Origin: Deltaproteobacteria bacterium
Lineage (GTDB): Bacteria > Desulfobacterota > Deferrimicrobia > Deferrimicrobiales > Deferrimicrobiaceae
Assembly: GCA_021802685.1 (NCBI GenBank)
Contig: JAJZRM010000001.1
Coordinates: forward strand, 1 to 49,200
Length of the DNA stretch: 49,200 nucleotides
Reading direction: 5' to 3'
Positions 15,838-23,994 of this stretch are shown here, piece by piece. Positions within the stretch are counted from its first letter, which is position 1, and every line of letters begins with the position of its first letter. The notes below the pieces were generated by a model. It ran no database searches and was not told the DNA's origin. It worked only from the letters and a program-made list of their open reading frames with translations. Made by a program: the position numbers and the translations under genes.

Positions 15838-16626
15838 ATGGGCGGAAAAGTGATCCTGGCGCGGGAAGGGAAGATCGCGACCGTCACCCTCTCGAACCCG
15901 GCCAAGAAAAACGCGCTGAACCTCGCGCTTCTCTCCGAGCTCCGGAATGCGTTCGCGCGGCTTGCGGAAGAGGATGTCCGCTGCGTGGTGCTCCGGGGGG
16001 AGGGGACGGAATCGTTTTGCGCGGGCTACGACATCGACGCGATTCCCGCGGGCGGTTCGGGCGGCGCGCAAGTGTTGCTCCCCGACAATCCCTTCGACGA
16101 CATGATCCGGTCCCTGGAAGCGTTTCCCGTCCCCGTCATCGCCATGCTCAACGGCTTCGCGTTCGGAGGCGGCCTCGAAACGGCCGTCGCCTGCGACCTG
16201 CGGATCGCCTCGGACCAGGCGGTGTTCGGAATGCCCCCCGCGAGGTTGGGGGTCATCTACCGCCCGGCGGGGCTGATGCGGTTCGTGCGCGCGATCGGGC
16301 TCCCCGCGACGAAGGAGCTGTTCTTCACGGCCGGGAAGGTGAGCGCCCGCAGGGCGATGGAGATGAACCTCGTCAACCGGATCTGCCCGCCGTCCGCCCT
16401 GGCGCAGGCGGCCCTGGAGACGGCGCGGGAGATCGCCGGGAACGCCCCGCTTTCCGTCCGCGGCACGAAAAGGATCCTTTCCATGTGCACGGAGTTCCGG
16501 GGGCTGCCTCCGGGAGAGGCGGAAGAGGCGGAGGATCTCATCCGCCGGTGCATGGAGAGCGACGACCTGGCCGAGGGGAAGAAGGCGTTCCAGGAGAAGC
16601 GCAACCCGGTGTTCCGGGGGCGGTAA
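15838..16626 (+). CDS. Crotonase-family protein, methylmalonyl-CoA decarboxylase-like
   Basis: 262-residue enoyl-CoA hydratase/isomerase-fold enzyme. Oxyanion-hole blocks FCAGYDIDAI and NGFAFGGGLETAVACDLRIA are present. The first catalytic glutamate of hydratases is kept (E114), but the second is proline (P134 in FGMPPARLG), so plain hydration is unlikely. The stretch LGVIY (Y141), KELFFTAGKVSARRAMEMNL and the end KKAFQEKRNPVF resemble E. coli methylmalonyl-CoA decarboxylase (ScpB/YgfG), whose Tyr140 lines the site; its His66 is Tyr here. Two genes upstream of a CoA-transferase of the ScpC superfamily, which fits a propionyl/succinyl-CoA role, but this is inference. Confidence 0.82.
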   Translation: MGGKVILAREGKIATVTLSNPAKKNALNLALLSELRNAFARLAEEDVRCVVLRGEGTESFCAGYDIDAIPAGGSGGAQVLLPDNPFDDMIRSLEAFPVPVIAMLNGFAFGGGLETAVACDLRIASDQAVFGMPPARLGVIYRPAGLMRFVRAIGLPATKELFFTAGKVSARRAMEMNLVNRICPPSALAQAALETAREIAGNAPLSVRGTKRILSMCTEFRGLPPGEAEEAEDLIRRCMESDDLAEGKKAFQEKRNPVFRGR

Positions 16627-16643
16627 GTGCCGGCGAGCGGCCG

Positions 16644-17228
16644 ATGAAGACCCTTTCCCTGCTCGGGGCGGTGACGGGAATCGCTCTCTTCTCCGGCATC
16701 CGGCTCTACGCGACCGTTCTCACCGTCGGGGTGTGCCTGCGCTACGGCCTGCTGCGCCTGCCTCCGGAGCTTTCTTCCCTCGAAATCCTGTCCCACCCGT
16801 ACGTCCTGGCCGCCGCGGCCTTCTGCGCCGCCGTGGAGTTCCTGGCGGACAAGATTCCCTGGGTGGACTCCCTCTGGGATTCGATCCACGCCTTCGTGCG
16901 TCCCGCCGGGGCCGCGCTGATCGCTTTCGCCGCGGTCGGATCCCTTCCCCCCGCCGCGGAGGTCGCCATCGTCCTCCTGTGCGGGGGGGTCGCCTTCTCA
17001 TCCCACGCGGCGAAGTCGGGAGCCCGGCTGGCCGTCAACCAGAGCCCCGAACCGTTCAGCAACGTCCTGGTCAGCCTGGTCGAGGACGCCGTGGCCGTCG
17101 GTGGGGGCTACGCCGCCGTCGCGCACCCGTTTGCCGCATTGGCCGCCGTGGCCGCGTTCCTCCTCCTGTTCGCCGTTCTCGCCCGGCGCCTCATCCGGCG
17201 TTTCCGGAGGAAATCCCCGCCCGCTTGA
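16644..17228 (+). CDS. DUF4126 family membrane protein
   Basis: 194-residue integral membrane protein of the DUF4126 family, function unknown. Five or so hydrophobic stretches; family-like blocks are GIALFSGIRLYATVL, EFLADKIPWVDSLWDSIH and SHAAKSGARLAVNQSPEPFSN (residues about 130-150). ATG at 16644, 17 nt after the crotonase stop. C-terminus ends in a basic tail. Downstream, 88 nt without a gene carries AT-rich sequence before the CoA-transferase. Confidence 0.85.
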   Translation: MKTLSLLGAVTGIALFSGIRLYATVLTVGVCLRYGLLRLPPELSSLEILSHPYVLAAAAFCAAVEFLADKIPWVDSLWDSIHAFVRPAGAALIAFAAVGSLPPAAEVAIVLLCGGVAFSSHAAKSGARLAVNQSPEPFSNVLVSLVEDAVAVGGGYAAVAHPFAALAAVAAFLLLFAVLARRLIRRFRRKSPPA

Positions 17229-17316
17229 CGCCCCTGTCGTAAAAAGATTCCCTTTCCGCGCCCCGATCTGCAATAAAATAAAAAATTTGAATGAACCGAA
17301 GGGAGTCACGGCAGCG

Positions 17317-18828
17317 ATGACAGGAGAACGCGTCAAGAACAGGGAATTGAAGGCGAAAATCACCGACGCGGCGCGCGCGGCGGACCTGGTCAAGAACGGG
17401 TACAAGGTGGGGATGAGCGGTTTCACCGGCTCCGGGTATCCGAAGCTGGTCCCGCAGGCGCTCGCCGACCACATCCGGCGGGAGCAGGGGAACGGGGGGA
17501 AGTTCCGCATCGTCGTCATGACCGGCGCTTCCACCGGCAGCGAGCTCGACGGGGCGCTGGCGATGGTGGACGGGATCGAGATGCGCATGCCGTACAACTC
17601 CGACCCCGTCGCCCGGGGGAAGATCAACTCGGGGATGATGGAGTATTTCGACTGCCACCTGGGGTCCGTCGCCCGGAACGTCCGGTGCGGTTTTTTCGGC
17701 GAACTCGACACCGCGATCATCGAGGTGGCCGGCATCACGGAGGACGGCAGGTTCATCCCCTCCACCTCGGTGGGGAACAACCAGACGTTCATCGACTGCG
17801 CCCGGGAAGTGATCCTCGAGGTCAACTCCTACCTTCCGCCCGAACTGGAGGGGATGCACGACATCTACGAACCGTCCACGCCGCCGCACGCCCAGCCGAA
17901 CATGGTCCTCAAGCCTTCCGACCGGATCGGCATTCCCTACCTCACGTGCCCCCCGGACAAGATCCGGGCGATCGTCGAGACGAACCAACCCGACCAGACT
18001 TCGGTGCTCAAGGCGGCGGACGCGAACAGCAGGGCGATCTCCCGGCACATCCTCGATTTCTTCCGGCAGGAGGTGAAGAAGGGGCGCCTCCCGAAGAACC
18101 TTTCCCCGCTCCAGTCGGGCGTGGGGAACGTCGCCAACGCGGTGCTCTACGGGTTGCTGGACTCGGAATTCGAGGACCTGGAAGTGTACACCGAAGTCAT
18201 CCAGGACGCCATGCTGGCGCTCATCAACTCGGGGAAGATCCGCTTCGCCTCCTCGGCGGCCCTGTCCCTGTCGCCGTCGACCTTCGAAAAGTTCAAGGCG
18301 AACATCCGCTCCTACCGGGAAAAGATCCTCCTGCGGCCCCAGTCGATCAGCAACCACGTCGGGATCATCCGGCGGCTGGGCGTCATCGCGATGAACGGGT
18401 GCGTGGAGTTCGACATCTACGGCAACGTGAACTCGACCCACGTCAACGGCACCCGGATCATCAACGGGATCGGCGGCTCGGGCGACTTCGCCCGGAACGC
18501 GTTCATCTCCATCTTCACCACGTCCTCCGTGGCGGGCGGAGGAGACATCTCCTGCGTTCTCCCGATGGTGTCCCACGTCGATCATTGCGAGCACGACGTG
18601 GACGTCGTCATCACGGAGCAGGGGTTGGCCGACCTCCGGGGAACCTCCCCGAAGCAGCGCGCGGTCCGCATCATCGACCGTTGCGTCCACCCCGACTACC
18701 GGCCGATGCTGAAGGATTACTACGCGCGGGCGCTGCGCGAATCCCCGGGGAAGCACACCCCGCACCTGCTCGAGGAGGCGTTTTCCTGGCACACCCGCTT
18801 CCTGCGGACGGGATCGATGAAGGCGTAG
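17317..18828 (+). CDS. Succinyl-CoA:acetate-type CoA-transferase (acetyl-CoA hydrolase family)
   Basis: 503-residue class I CoA-transferase. SGFTGSGYPKLVPQAL at the N-terminus, QSGVGNVANAVLYGLL and the catalytic glutamate E293 in LEVYTEVIQDAM identify the Cat1/AarC/ScpC/Ato family; NGIGGSGDFARNA and DVVITEQGLADLRG close the C-terminal domain. In Geobacter-type bacteria this enzyme couples acetate activation to the TCA cycle in place of succinyl-CoA synthetase. ATG at 17317 has AAGGGAG 11 nt upstream. The open frame continues to 17101 inside DUF4126, which I ignore. Substrate (acetate or propionate) cannot be fixed from sequence alone. Confidence 0.9.
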   Translation: MTGERVKNRELKAKITDAARAADLVKNGYKVGMSGFTGSGYPKLVPQALADHIRREQGNGGKFRIVVMTGASTGSELDGALAMVDGIEMRMPYNSDPVARGKINSGMMEYFDCHLGSVARNVRCGFFGELDTAIIEVAGITEDGRFIPSTSVGNNQTFIDCAREVILEVNSYLPPELEGMHDIYEPSTPPHAQPNMVLKPSDRIGIPYLTCPPDKIRAIVETNQPDQTSVLKAADANSRAISRHILDFFRQEVKKGRLPKNLSPLQSGVGNVANAVLYGLLDSEFEDLEVYTEVIQDAMLALINSGKIRFASSAALSLSPSTFEKFKANIRSYREKILLRPQSISNHVGIIRRLGVIAMNGCVEFDIYGNVNSTHVNGTRIINGIGGSGDFARNAFISIFTTSSVAGGGDISCVLPMVSHVDHCEHDVDVVITEQGLADLRGTSPKQRAVRIIDRCVHPDYRPMLKDYYARALRESPGKHTPHLLEEAFSWHTRFLRTGSMKA

Positions 18829-18852
18829 GGAAAGCGCGAGGGAACAGGAAGG

Positions 18853-19683
18853 TCAGTACGCGATCGTCCGTCCCGCTCCCAGCGGCCCGACCGCCTCGTC
18901 GCCGAACGTTTCCCTGAAGTACGCGATGGCCTTGTCGCCGGTGCAGTGTCCGCCGCGGAAAGAGAACTCCTTCGACTTGAAGGAACCGGTATACGCGACC
19001 GCCTCCGCCAGGGCCTTGCCGCTCGCGCCGTTCAAGTGCAGGCCACCGACCACGGAGAGCAGTTTGTCGCCGGGGAACCCTTTCCGTACGGCTTTCAGGA
19101 TATTGACGTACCCGGCATGGGCGCAGCCGAAGAGGACGACCAGACCGCGAGGGGTCCTCGCCACCAGCGTGGCGTCGTCCAGGATCGGGCACGGGCCGGT
19201 TCCGTCCTCGTTGAAGAATTTTCCCCCGATCGGGGCGTAGCTCCCGGGTTCGCGGGGGATGTCGGTCAGGAAGTACAGGTCCTCGTCCAGCTTCGCCATG
19301 TTGTTGAGGGGCTTGAAAACGGGATCGGTATACCTGCGGGCCAGGTAGGGCATCCCGCAGACCCGGACCGGTTCCCCGTTCTTCACTTCGTACTGCTTGT
19401 GCCAGGCGTAAGGATGCCCGTACACGGGGGGCGTCCCCTTGAGGCGGGGATGGAACGCCAGGCCCCCGGTATGGTCGTCGTGCCCGTGGCTGATGGCGAT
19501 CCCCGCCAGGCCGTCGAGGGAAAGCCCCATCCGTTCGGCATTCAACAGGAAAACGTCGGTGGTGCCCGCGTCGAGGAGCCATCGGCGGCCGTTGTCCAGC
19601 GTCACGAGGATCGAAACGCCGTGTTCCGCCAGGAACCCGTCGGACGCGGCGGCATCGTCGCAAAGAACAGCAAGCGTAAGCAT
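18853..19683 (-). CDS. Metallo-beta-lactamase-fold hydrolase
   Basis: 276-residue MBL-fold protein of the subgroup annotated as dihydropterin ribofuranosyl-aminobenzene phosphate synthase-like. ISHGHDDHTGG holds the HxHxDH metal motif near residue 67; FGCAHAGYVN gives the next metal histidine and GGLHLNGAS and GHCTGDKA follow. LLDAGTTDVFLLNAERMG is also typical. I take the internal ATG at 19683 because AAGGAGG lies 5-6 nt upstream; the longer frame to 19734 adds a non-conserved glycine-rich stretch. Convergent with the CoA-transferase, divergent from the dehydrogenase operon. Substrate unknown. Confidence 0.85.
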   Translation of the reverse strand: MLTLAVLCDDAAASDGFLAEHGVSILVTLDNGRRWLLDAGTTDVFLLNAERMGLSLDGLAGIAISHGHDDHTGGLAFHPRLKGTPPVYGHPYAWHKQYEVKNGEPVRVCGMPYLARRYTDPVFKPLNNMAKLDEDLYFLTDIPREPGSYAPIGGKFFNEDGTGPCPILDDATLVARTPRGLVVLFGCAHAGYVNILKAVRKGFPGDKLLSVVGGLHLNGASGKALAEAVAYTGSFKSKEFSFRGGHCTGDKAIAYFRETFGDEAVGPLGAGRTIAY

Positions 19684-19773
19684 CCGTCCTCCTTCCCCGC
19701 CGGGGGACTCCATTACATCATAACCGGTCCGCAAGGGGCGTTCCCATCGTTTCCTCCCGCGCCGGAATGGATA

Positions 19774-19779
19774 TATAGT
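19774..19779 (+). promoter_or_regulatory. Possible -10 box of the 2-oxoacid dehydrogenase operon
   Basis: TATAGT lies 33 nt before the E1alpha ATG in an AT-rich patch that stands out from its surroundings. A weak TTCCTC sits 17 bp upstream, so a regulator or another sigma factor may be needed. Confidence 0.35.
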
Positions 19780-19812
19780 ATCGCGAGTGAAAATTTGGAG
19801 CGGGGAGCCGAA

Positions 19813-20889
19813 ATGAATGGACTATCGATGATCGCAGCGATGCTTCCTGACGGGACGGTCGATCCGGCCAACGATCCCGGGCTTTCCGACGGAGATCTCC
19901 TGGCCGTGCACGGGAAGATGACGCTCCTGAGGGCGCTGGACGAAAAAGGGATCGCCCTTCAACGCTCCGGCCGGATCGGGTTCTATGTTCCTTCCACGGG
20001 CCAGGAGGCGTGCGCGGTAGGGGCCGGTTTCCGTCTGCGGGAAGGGGACTGGCTCTTCCCGTCGTACCGGGACCACGGCCTGGCGTTGACGCGCGGATAC
20101 CCCCTTTCCACGCTGGTGGCGCAGCTCTTCGGCAACCGCTCGGACGCGACGCGGGGACGGCAGATGCCGAACCACTGGTGCGACAGGAACATCCACCTGG
20201 TTTCCGTTTCCTCTCCCGTCGCCACCCAGCTGCCCCACGCGGTCGGTACGGCGTACGCGTCGAAGCTTCGGGGCGAGCCCGTCGCGGCGATCACGACCTT
20301 CGGGGACGGCGGCACCTCCACCGGAGATTTCCATGCCGCGATGAACTTCGCGGGGGTCTTCCGGACCCCCACGGTTTTCCTGTGCGAAAACAATCAGTAC
20401 GCCATCTCCGTGCACGTGACGCGGCAGACCGCCTCCAAGTCGTTGGCCGTCAAGGCGCAGGCGTACGGGATCCCCGGGATTCGCGTCGACGGGAACGACG
20501 TCCTGGCCGTGTGCAAGGTCGTAGGGGACGCCCTCGCCCTGGCCCGCTCCGGCGGAGGGCCGACGCTGATCGAGGCGGTCACGTACCGCATGGGCCCCCA
20601 TTCCACGTCCGATGACCCGACCGTCTATCGGTCGGAGGAGGAGGTGGAACAATGGAGGAAGGGGGACCCGATCCGCCGCTACGCCGCTTTCCTGAAGAAA
20701 CGGGGGCTGCTCGACGACGAGGCCGAGGATACCGCGCAGGCCGAGGCGAAGGAAGCGGTCCGCCAGGCGGTTTCCGACGCGGAAATCTCCCCGCCTGTGC
20801 CCGTCGAGAGCCTCTTCGAGGACGTGTACGAGGAGATGCCGAGGCATCTCGCGGAGCAGCGGGACGGCCTGCTCTCCGGGAAGGGGTGA
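19813..20889 (+). CDS. bkdA: Branched-chain 2-oxoacid dehydrogenase E1 component, alpha subunit
   Basis: 358-residue thiamine-diphosphate-dependent dehydrogenase/decarboxylase subunit. IGFYVPSTGQEACAVGAGF, WLFPSYRDHGLALTRG, the TPP motif starting GDGG at residue 164 and closing with the NN pair at 193-194 (FLCENNQYAIS), and the phosphorylation-loop equivalent RMGPHSTSDDPTVYR are present. Followed 4 nt later by the beta subunit and then E2. A pyruvate or acetoin dehydrogenase is the alternative; the beta and E2 sequences favour branched-chain acids. No E3 gene is in the window, so a shared dihydrolipoamide dehydrogenase is expected elsewhere. Confidence 0.87.
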   Translation: MNGLSMIAAMLPDGTVDPANDPGLSDGDLLAVHGKMTLLRALDEKGIALQRSGRIGFYVPSTGQEACAVGAGFRLREGDWLFPSYRDHGLALTRGYPLSTLVAQLFGNRSDATRGRQMPNHWCDRNIHLVSVSSPVATQLPHAVGTAYASKLRGEPVAAITTFGDGGTSTGDFHAAMNFAGVFRTPTVFLCENNQYAISVHVTRQTASKSLAVKAQAYGIPGIRVDGNDVLAVCKVVGDALALARSGGGPTLIEAVTYRMGPHSTSDDPTVYRSEEEVEQWRKGDPIRRYAAFLKKRGLLDDEAEDTAQAEAKEAVRQAVSDAEISPPVPVESLFEDVYEEMPRHLAEQRDGLLSGKG

Positions 20890-20893
20890 CCGG

Positions 20894-21868
20894 ATGCCGC
20901 AAGCCACCCTGTTGCAGGCGATCCACGATACCCTCCACGAGGAGATGGCTCGCGACCCGCGCGTGCTGGTGATGGGCGAGGACGTCGGGCGGGAAGGCGG
21001 CGTCTTCCGGGTGACCGAGGGCCTGATCGACCGTTTCGGACCCGACCGGGTGATCGACACGCCGCTGAACGAGGGGGGGATCGTAGGCATGGCGATCGGT
21101 ATGGCCCTGAACGGGTTGCGTCCGGTCGTGGAGATCGAGTTCGCCGATTTCATCTACCCCGCCTTCGACCAAATCGTTTCGGAACTCGCGAAGTTGCGGT
21201 ACCGGTCCGCCGGGTTGTTCACCGCCCCCGTCGTGGTGCGCGCCCCCTCGGGCGGAGGGATCAAGGGAGGGGCCTACCATTCCCAGAGCCCGGAGGCGTA
21301 CTTCATCCACACGGCGGGACTGACCGTCGCGATGCCTTCCACGCCGGCGGACGCCAAGGGGCTGCTGGCCTCGGCGGTCCGCGGGCCGGACCCGGTCCTG
21401 CTCTTCGAACCGAAGGCGCTCTACCGGACGGTGAAGGGGGAGGTGCCCGAAGGAGAGCACCTGGTGCCGTTCGGGAAAGGACGGATCGTCCGGCCGGGCG
21501 AAGACCTGACGCTGGTGGCGTGGGGTGCGATGGTTCCGGTGGCTTCAATGGCGGCGGACCTCGCCGCCGCGGAAGGGGTGCGGATCGAGGTGATCGATCC
21601 GCGCACGTTGTGGCCCCTGGACATCGCCCTGATCGAGGAGTCCGTGAACCGCACCGGGCGGGCGGTGGTGCTGCACGAAGCCCCCAGGACGTGCGGTTTC
21701 GGAGCGGAGGTGTCCGCGCTGATCCAGGAGCGTTGCTTTCTGCGCCTGAAGGCCCCCGTCGGACGGGTGACGGGGTACGACACGCCGTTCCCGTACGCCC
21801 TCGAAAAGTCGTACCTGCCGGACCCGGAAAAAACCGCATGCGCTGTCCGCGCGGCGATGGAGTTCTGA
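20894..21868 (+). CDS. bkdB: Branched-chain 2-oxoacid dehydrogenase E1 component, beta subunit
   Basis: 324-residue transketolase-like beta subunit that completes the E1 active site. ARDPRVLVMGEDVGREGGVFRVTEG (residues about 19-43), DTPLNEGGIVGMAIGMAL, FADFIYPAFDQIVSELAK, AYHSQSPEAYFIHTAGL and the C-terminal VTGYDTPFPYALE match branched-chain E1 beta better than the pyruvate enzyme. ATG lies 4 nt after the alpha subunit, and the E2 gene starts 3 nt after its stop, so the three are one operon. The gene symbol follows common usage for branched-chain enzymes and is less certain than the function. Confidence 0.9.
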   Translation: MPQATLLQAIHDTLHEEMARDPRVLVMGEDVGREGGVFRVTEGLIDRFGPDRVIDTPLNEGGIVGMAIGMALNGLRPVVEIEFADFIYPAFDQIVSELAKLRYRSAGLFTAPVVVRAPSGGGIKGGAYHSQSPEAYFIHTAGLTVAMPSTPADAKGLLASAVRGPDPVLLFEPKALYRTVKGEVPEGEHLVPFGKGRIVRPGEDLTLVAWGAMVPVASMAADLAAAEGVRIEVIDPRTLWPLDIALIEESVNRTGRAVVLHEAPRTCGFGAEVSALIQERCFLRLKAPVGRVTGYDTPFPYALEKSYLPDPEKTACAVRAAMEF

Positions 21869-21871
21869 CCC

Positions 21872-22978
21872 ATGGAACTTACGCTCCCGGACATCGGGGA
21901 AGGAATCGCGGAGGGCGAGGTCGTCCGCTGGCTGGTCGCGGAAGGGGCGCGCATCCGGGAAGACGAAATTCTCGTCGAGGTCCTGACCGACAAGGCGAAT
22001 GTCGAGATCCCGTCGCCCGTGAACGGGACCCTCGTCAAGATCGTGGCGCCCCCCGGGCGGACGCTGAAGGTCGGGGAGACGCTCGCCGTCATCGAGCCGT
22101 CGGGCGGTGCCGCCGTCCGCGGCGCGGCACCGGCGGGGGCATCGGCGACTCCCGTCGTCCGGAAGCTGGCGAAAGACCTCGGGGTGGACCTGGAATCCGT
22201 CAAGGGAACCGGTCCCGGCGGACGGGTGACCGAGGAGGATGTGCGGCGGGCCGCCGCACCGGAAAGCGGGGCGCCCTCCGGGCCCCGGGCCCCGGCGGAG
22301 GAGCGCGTTCCTTTCCGCGGAAAACGCCGGATGATCGCGAGGAAGATGGCCTCCGCCAAGACCCGCGTTCCGCATGTCCTCCTGGTGGACGAAGCGGACG
22401 TGACGGGGATCCTTGCGCAGCGGGAAAACCTCCGGGAGACCGCCGGGCGGGAGGGGATCAAGGTGACCGTTCTCCCCTTCATCATCCAGGCCGCCGCCGC
22501 CGCTCTCCGGCTTCACCCCGGCCTCAACGCCTCCCTGGACGAGGAGCGGGAGGAGATCGTCCTCAAGAAGTCGTACGACATCGGCGTGGCCGTGGACACC
22601 GAAGACGGCCTGGTCGTTCCGGTCGTTCGCGATGCCGGCGCACGAACGATCCTGGAACTGGCGAAGGAGATCGAACGGTTGTCGGCGGCGGCGCGCGGCG
22701 GGAACATCGCTCCACGAGACCTGTCCGGAGGCACTTTCACGGTCACCAGCATCGGCTCCATCGGGGGGCTGTTCAGCTACCCCATCATCAACGTGCCGGA
22801 AGCGGCCATCCTGGCGGCCCACAGGATCGTGACCCGCCCCGTGGTCCGGGACGGTGAGATCGTGCCGCGCGAGATGATGTACCTGAGTTTGTCGTTCGAC
22901 CACCGGATCGTCGACGGCGGGGAGGCGACGCGGTTCCTGAACGCCGTGATCCGCCGCATCGAGAACCCGGAAGTCTGA
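21872..22978 (+). CDS. Dihydrolipoamide acyltransferase (E2) of the branched-chain complex
   Basis: 368-residue E2 core. One lipoyl domain with the lipoylated lysine K41 in LTDKANVEIPSP; a peripheral-subunit-binding domain at about residues 90-125 (TPVVRKLAKDLGVDLESVKG, GPGGRVTEEDV) for E1/E3 docking; and a catalytic acyltransferase domain ending with SFDHRIVDGGEATRF, in which H344 and D348 are the catalytic pair. VTSIGSIGGLFSYPIIN and PEAAILAAHRI are also typical. The single lipoyl domain fits branched-chain E2 proteins. Converges with the LOG gene across a 19-nt gap that contains an imperfect CGGGAG/CTCCCG hairpin. Confidence 0.93.
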   Translation: MELTLPDIGEGIAEGEVVRWLVAEGARIREDEILVEVLTDKANVEIPSPVNGTLVKIVAPPGRTLKVGETLAVIEPSGGAAVRGAAPAGASATPVVRKLAKDLGVDLESVKGTGPGGRVTEEDVRRAAAPESGAPSGPRAPAEERVPFRGKRRMIARKMASAKTRVPHVLLVDEADVTGILAQRENLRETAGREGIKVTVLPFIIQAAAAALRLHPGLNASLDEEREEIVLKKSYDIGVAVDTEDGLVVPVVRDAGARTILELAKEIERLSAAARGGNIAPRDLSGGTFTVTSIGSIGGLFSYPIINVPEAAILAAHRIVTRPVVRDGEIVPREMMYLSLSFDHRIVDGGEATRFLNAVIRRIENPEV

Positions 22979-22997
22979 ACGGCGGGAGCGGTATTCG

Positions 22998-23981
22998 CTA
23001 CTCCCGGTTCAGGAAGTCGATCAGCTGTCGCAGCCTGCCGAAGCTGCTGCTGTTGAAGTGGAACACGATGCGCGGTAGGCCGGCGACTTCCGGGTCGTCC
23101 GCCTCTTCCGGCAGGGGAGGGCCCTGGCGGAACGACCCGCTCGCGAGGAGATCCCGGAAACCGGCGTTCAACGCCTCGACCGACTCCGGGGGCAGCGGGC
23201 TGCGGATGCGGATCACGAGGGTTTCCCCCACGTACCTCACGCTATGGAAGACCCGGTAATAGCGCCGGATTTCCTGGACGGCCTCCTCGACGCCCGTAGC
23301 GATCCGGAAGAGGGAGAGGTCTTCCCTGGAGATCAAATCCCTGCGCAGGATGTTCTCCTCGATCGACCGCCGCCACGCCGTCCAGTAGTTCCCCCCGGGT
23401 TCATCCACGAGCACCATGGGAAAAGGGTGCGTCTTCCCGGTTTGGAGCAGCGTCAACGCCTCGAACGCCTCGTCCATCGTCCCGAATCCTCCGGGGAAGA
23501 GGGCGATCCCGCTGGATTCCTTCAGGAACAGCAGTTTCCTCGTGAAGAAGTACTTGGTCTGGATCAACCGGGGGTTCCCCGCCATCACCGGGTTGTCCGG
23601 CTGTTCGAACGGGAGGAGGATGTTCACTCCGATCGAGTGCTCCCGGCCCGCACCAAGGTGGGCCGCCTTCATGATTCCCTCTCCGGCGCCGGTGACGACG
23701 AACCACCCCAGCCGGGACATCTTCCGGCCGAATTCGACGGCCATGCGAAAAGCCGGGGAATCGGGGAGGGTCCGGGCGGACCCGAACACCGTGACCTTCG
23801 GGCGGTCCCGAAGGCCGTCGAAGATGCGGAACGCCTGCCGAAGCTCCCGCAAGGCCCGGGAAAGGAGTTTCAGGTCCGCGCGGCTGACGCCGTCTTCCGC
23901 CAGGCCCTCCACCGTTCCGTGCAATTCCCGGATGAGTTCTTCCGCGGTGACCTTATGGTTCCCGTTCCGGGACCTTGTCAT
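22998..23981 (-). CDS. LOG-family protein (Rossmann, nucleotide phosphoribohydrolase-like)
   Basis: 327-residue member of the LOG/TIGR00730-type family, whose shorter relatives cleave nucleoside 5'-monophosphates (cytokinin-activating or purine salvage). VTVFGSARTLPDSPAF, VVTGAGEGIMKAAHLGA and the diagnostic PGGFGTMDEAFEALTLLQTG are complete, so the catalytic Arg/Glu site should be intact. It is much longer than the usual 190-residue proteins because of N-terminal helices and a C-terminal extension of about 90 residues (RYYRVFHSVRYVGETLVIRI onward). The ATG comes 8 nt after the histidine-kinase stop with no ribosome binding site; a TATAAT lies 7 nt before it. Confidence 0.87.
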   Translation of the reverse strand: MTRSRNGNHKVTAEELIRELHGTVEGLAEDGVSRADLKLLSRALRELRQAFRIFDGLRDRPKVTVFGSARTLPDSPAFRMAVEFGRKMSRLGWFVVTGAGEGIMKAAHLGAGREHSIGVNILLPFEQPDNPVMAGNPRLIQTKYFFTRKLLFLKESSGIALFPGGFGTMDEAFEALTLLQTGKTHPFPMVLVDEPGGNYWTAWRRSIEENILRRDLISREDLSLFRIATGVEEAVQEIRRYYRVFHSVRYVGETLVIRIRSPLPPESVEALNAGFRDLLASGSFRQGPPLPEEADDPEVAGLPRIVFHFNSSSFGRLRQLIDFLNRE

Positions 23982-23988
23982 AAAATGG

Positions 23989-23994
23989 ATTATA
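23989..23994 (-). promoter_or_regulatory. -10-like TATAAT 7 nt before the LOG start
   Basis: Perfect TATAAT on the minus strand overlapping the histidine-kinase stop codon, with 7 nt to the LOG ATG. The expected transcription start is the A of that ATG. No good -35 can be found, so it is only a candidate. Confidence 0.4.

Noticed and set aside
17191..18792. 533-codon minus-strand frame opposite the CoA-transferase
   Set aside because: Antisense shadow; no start signal and no recognisable domains.
22983..23006. CGGGAG/CTCCCG hairpin between E2 and LOG genes as a bidirectional terminator
   Set aside because: Short stem with bulge and no T-run on either side.
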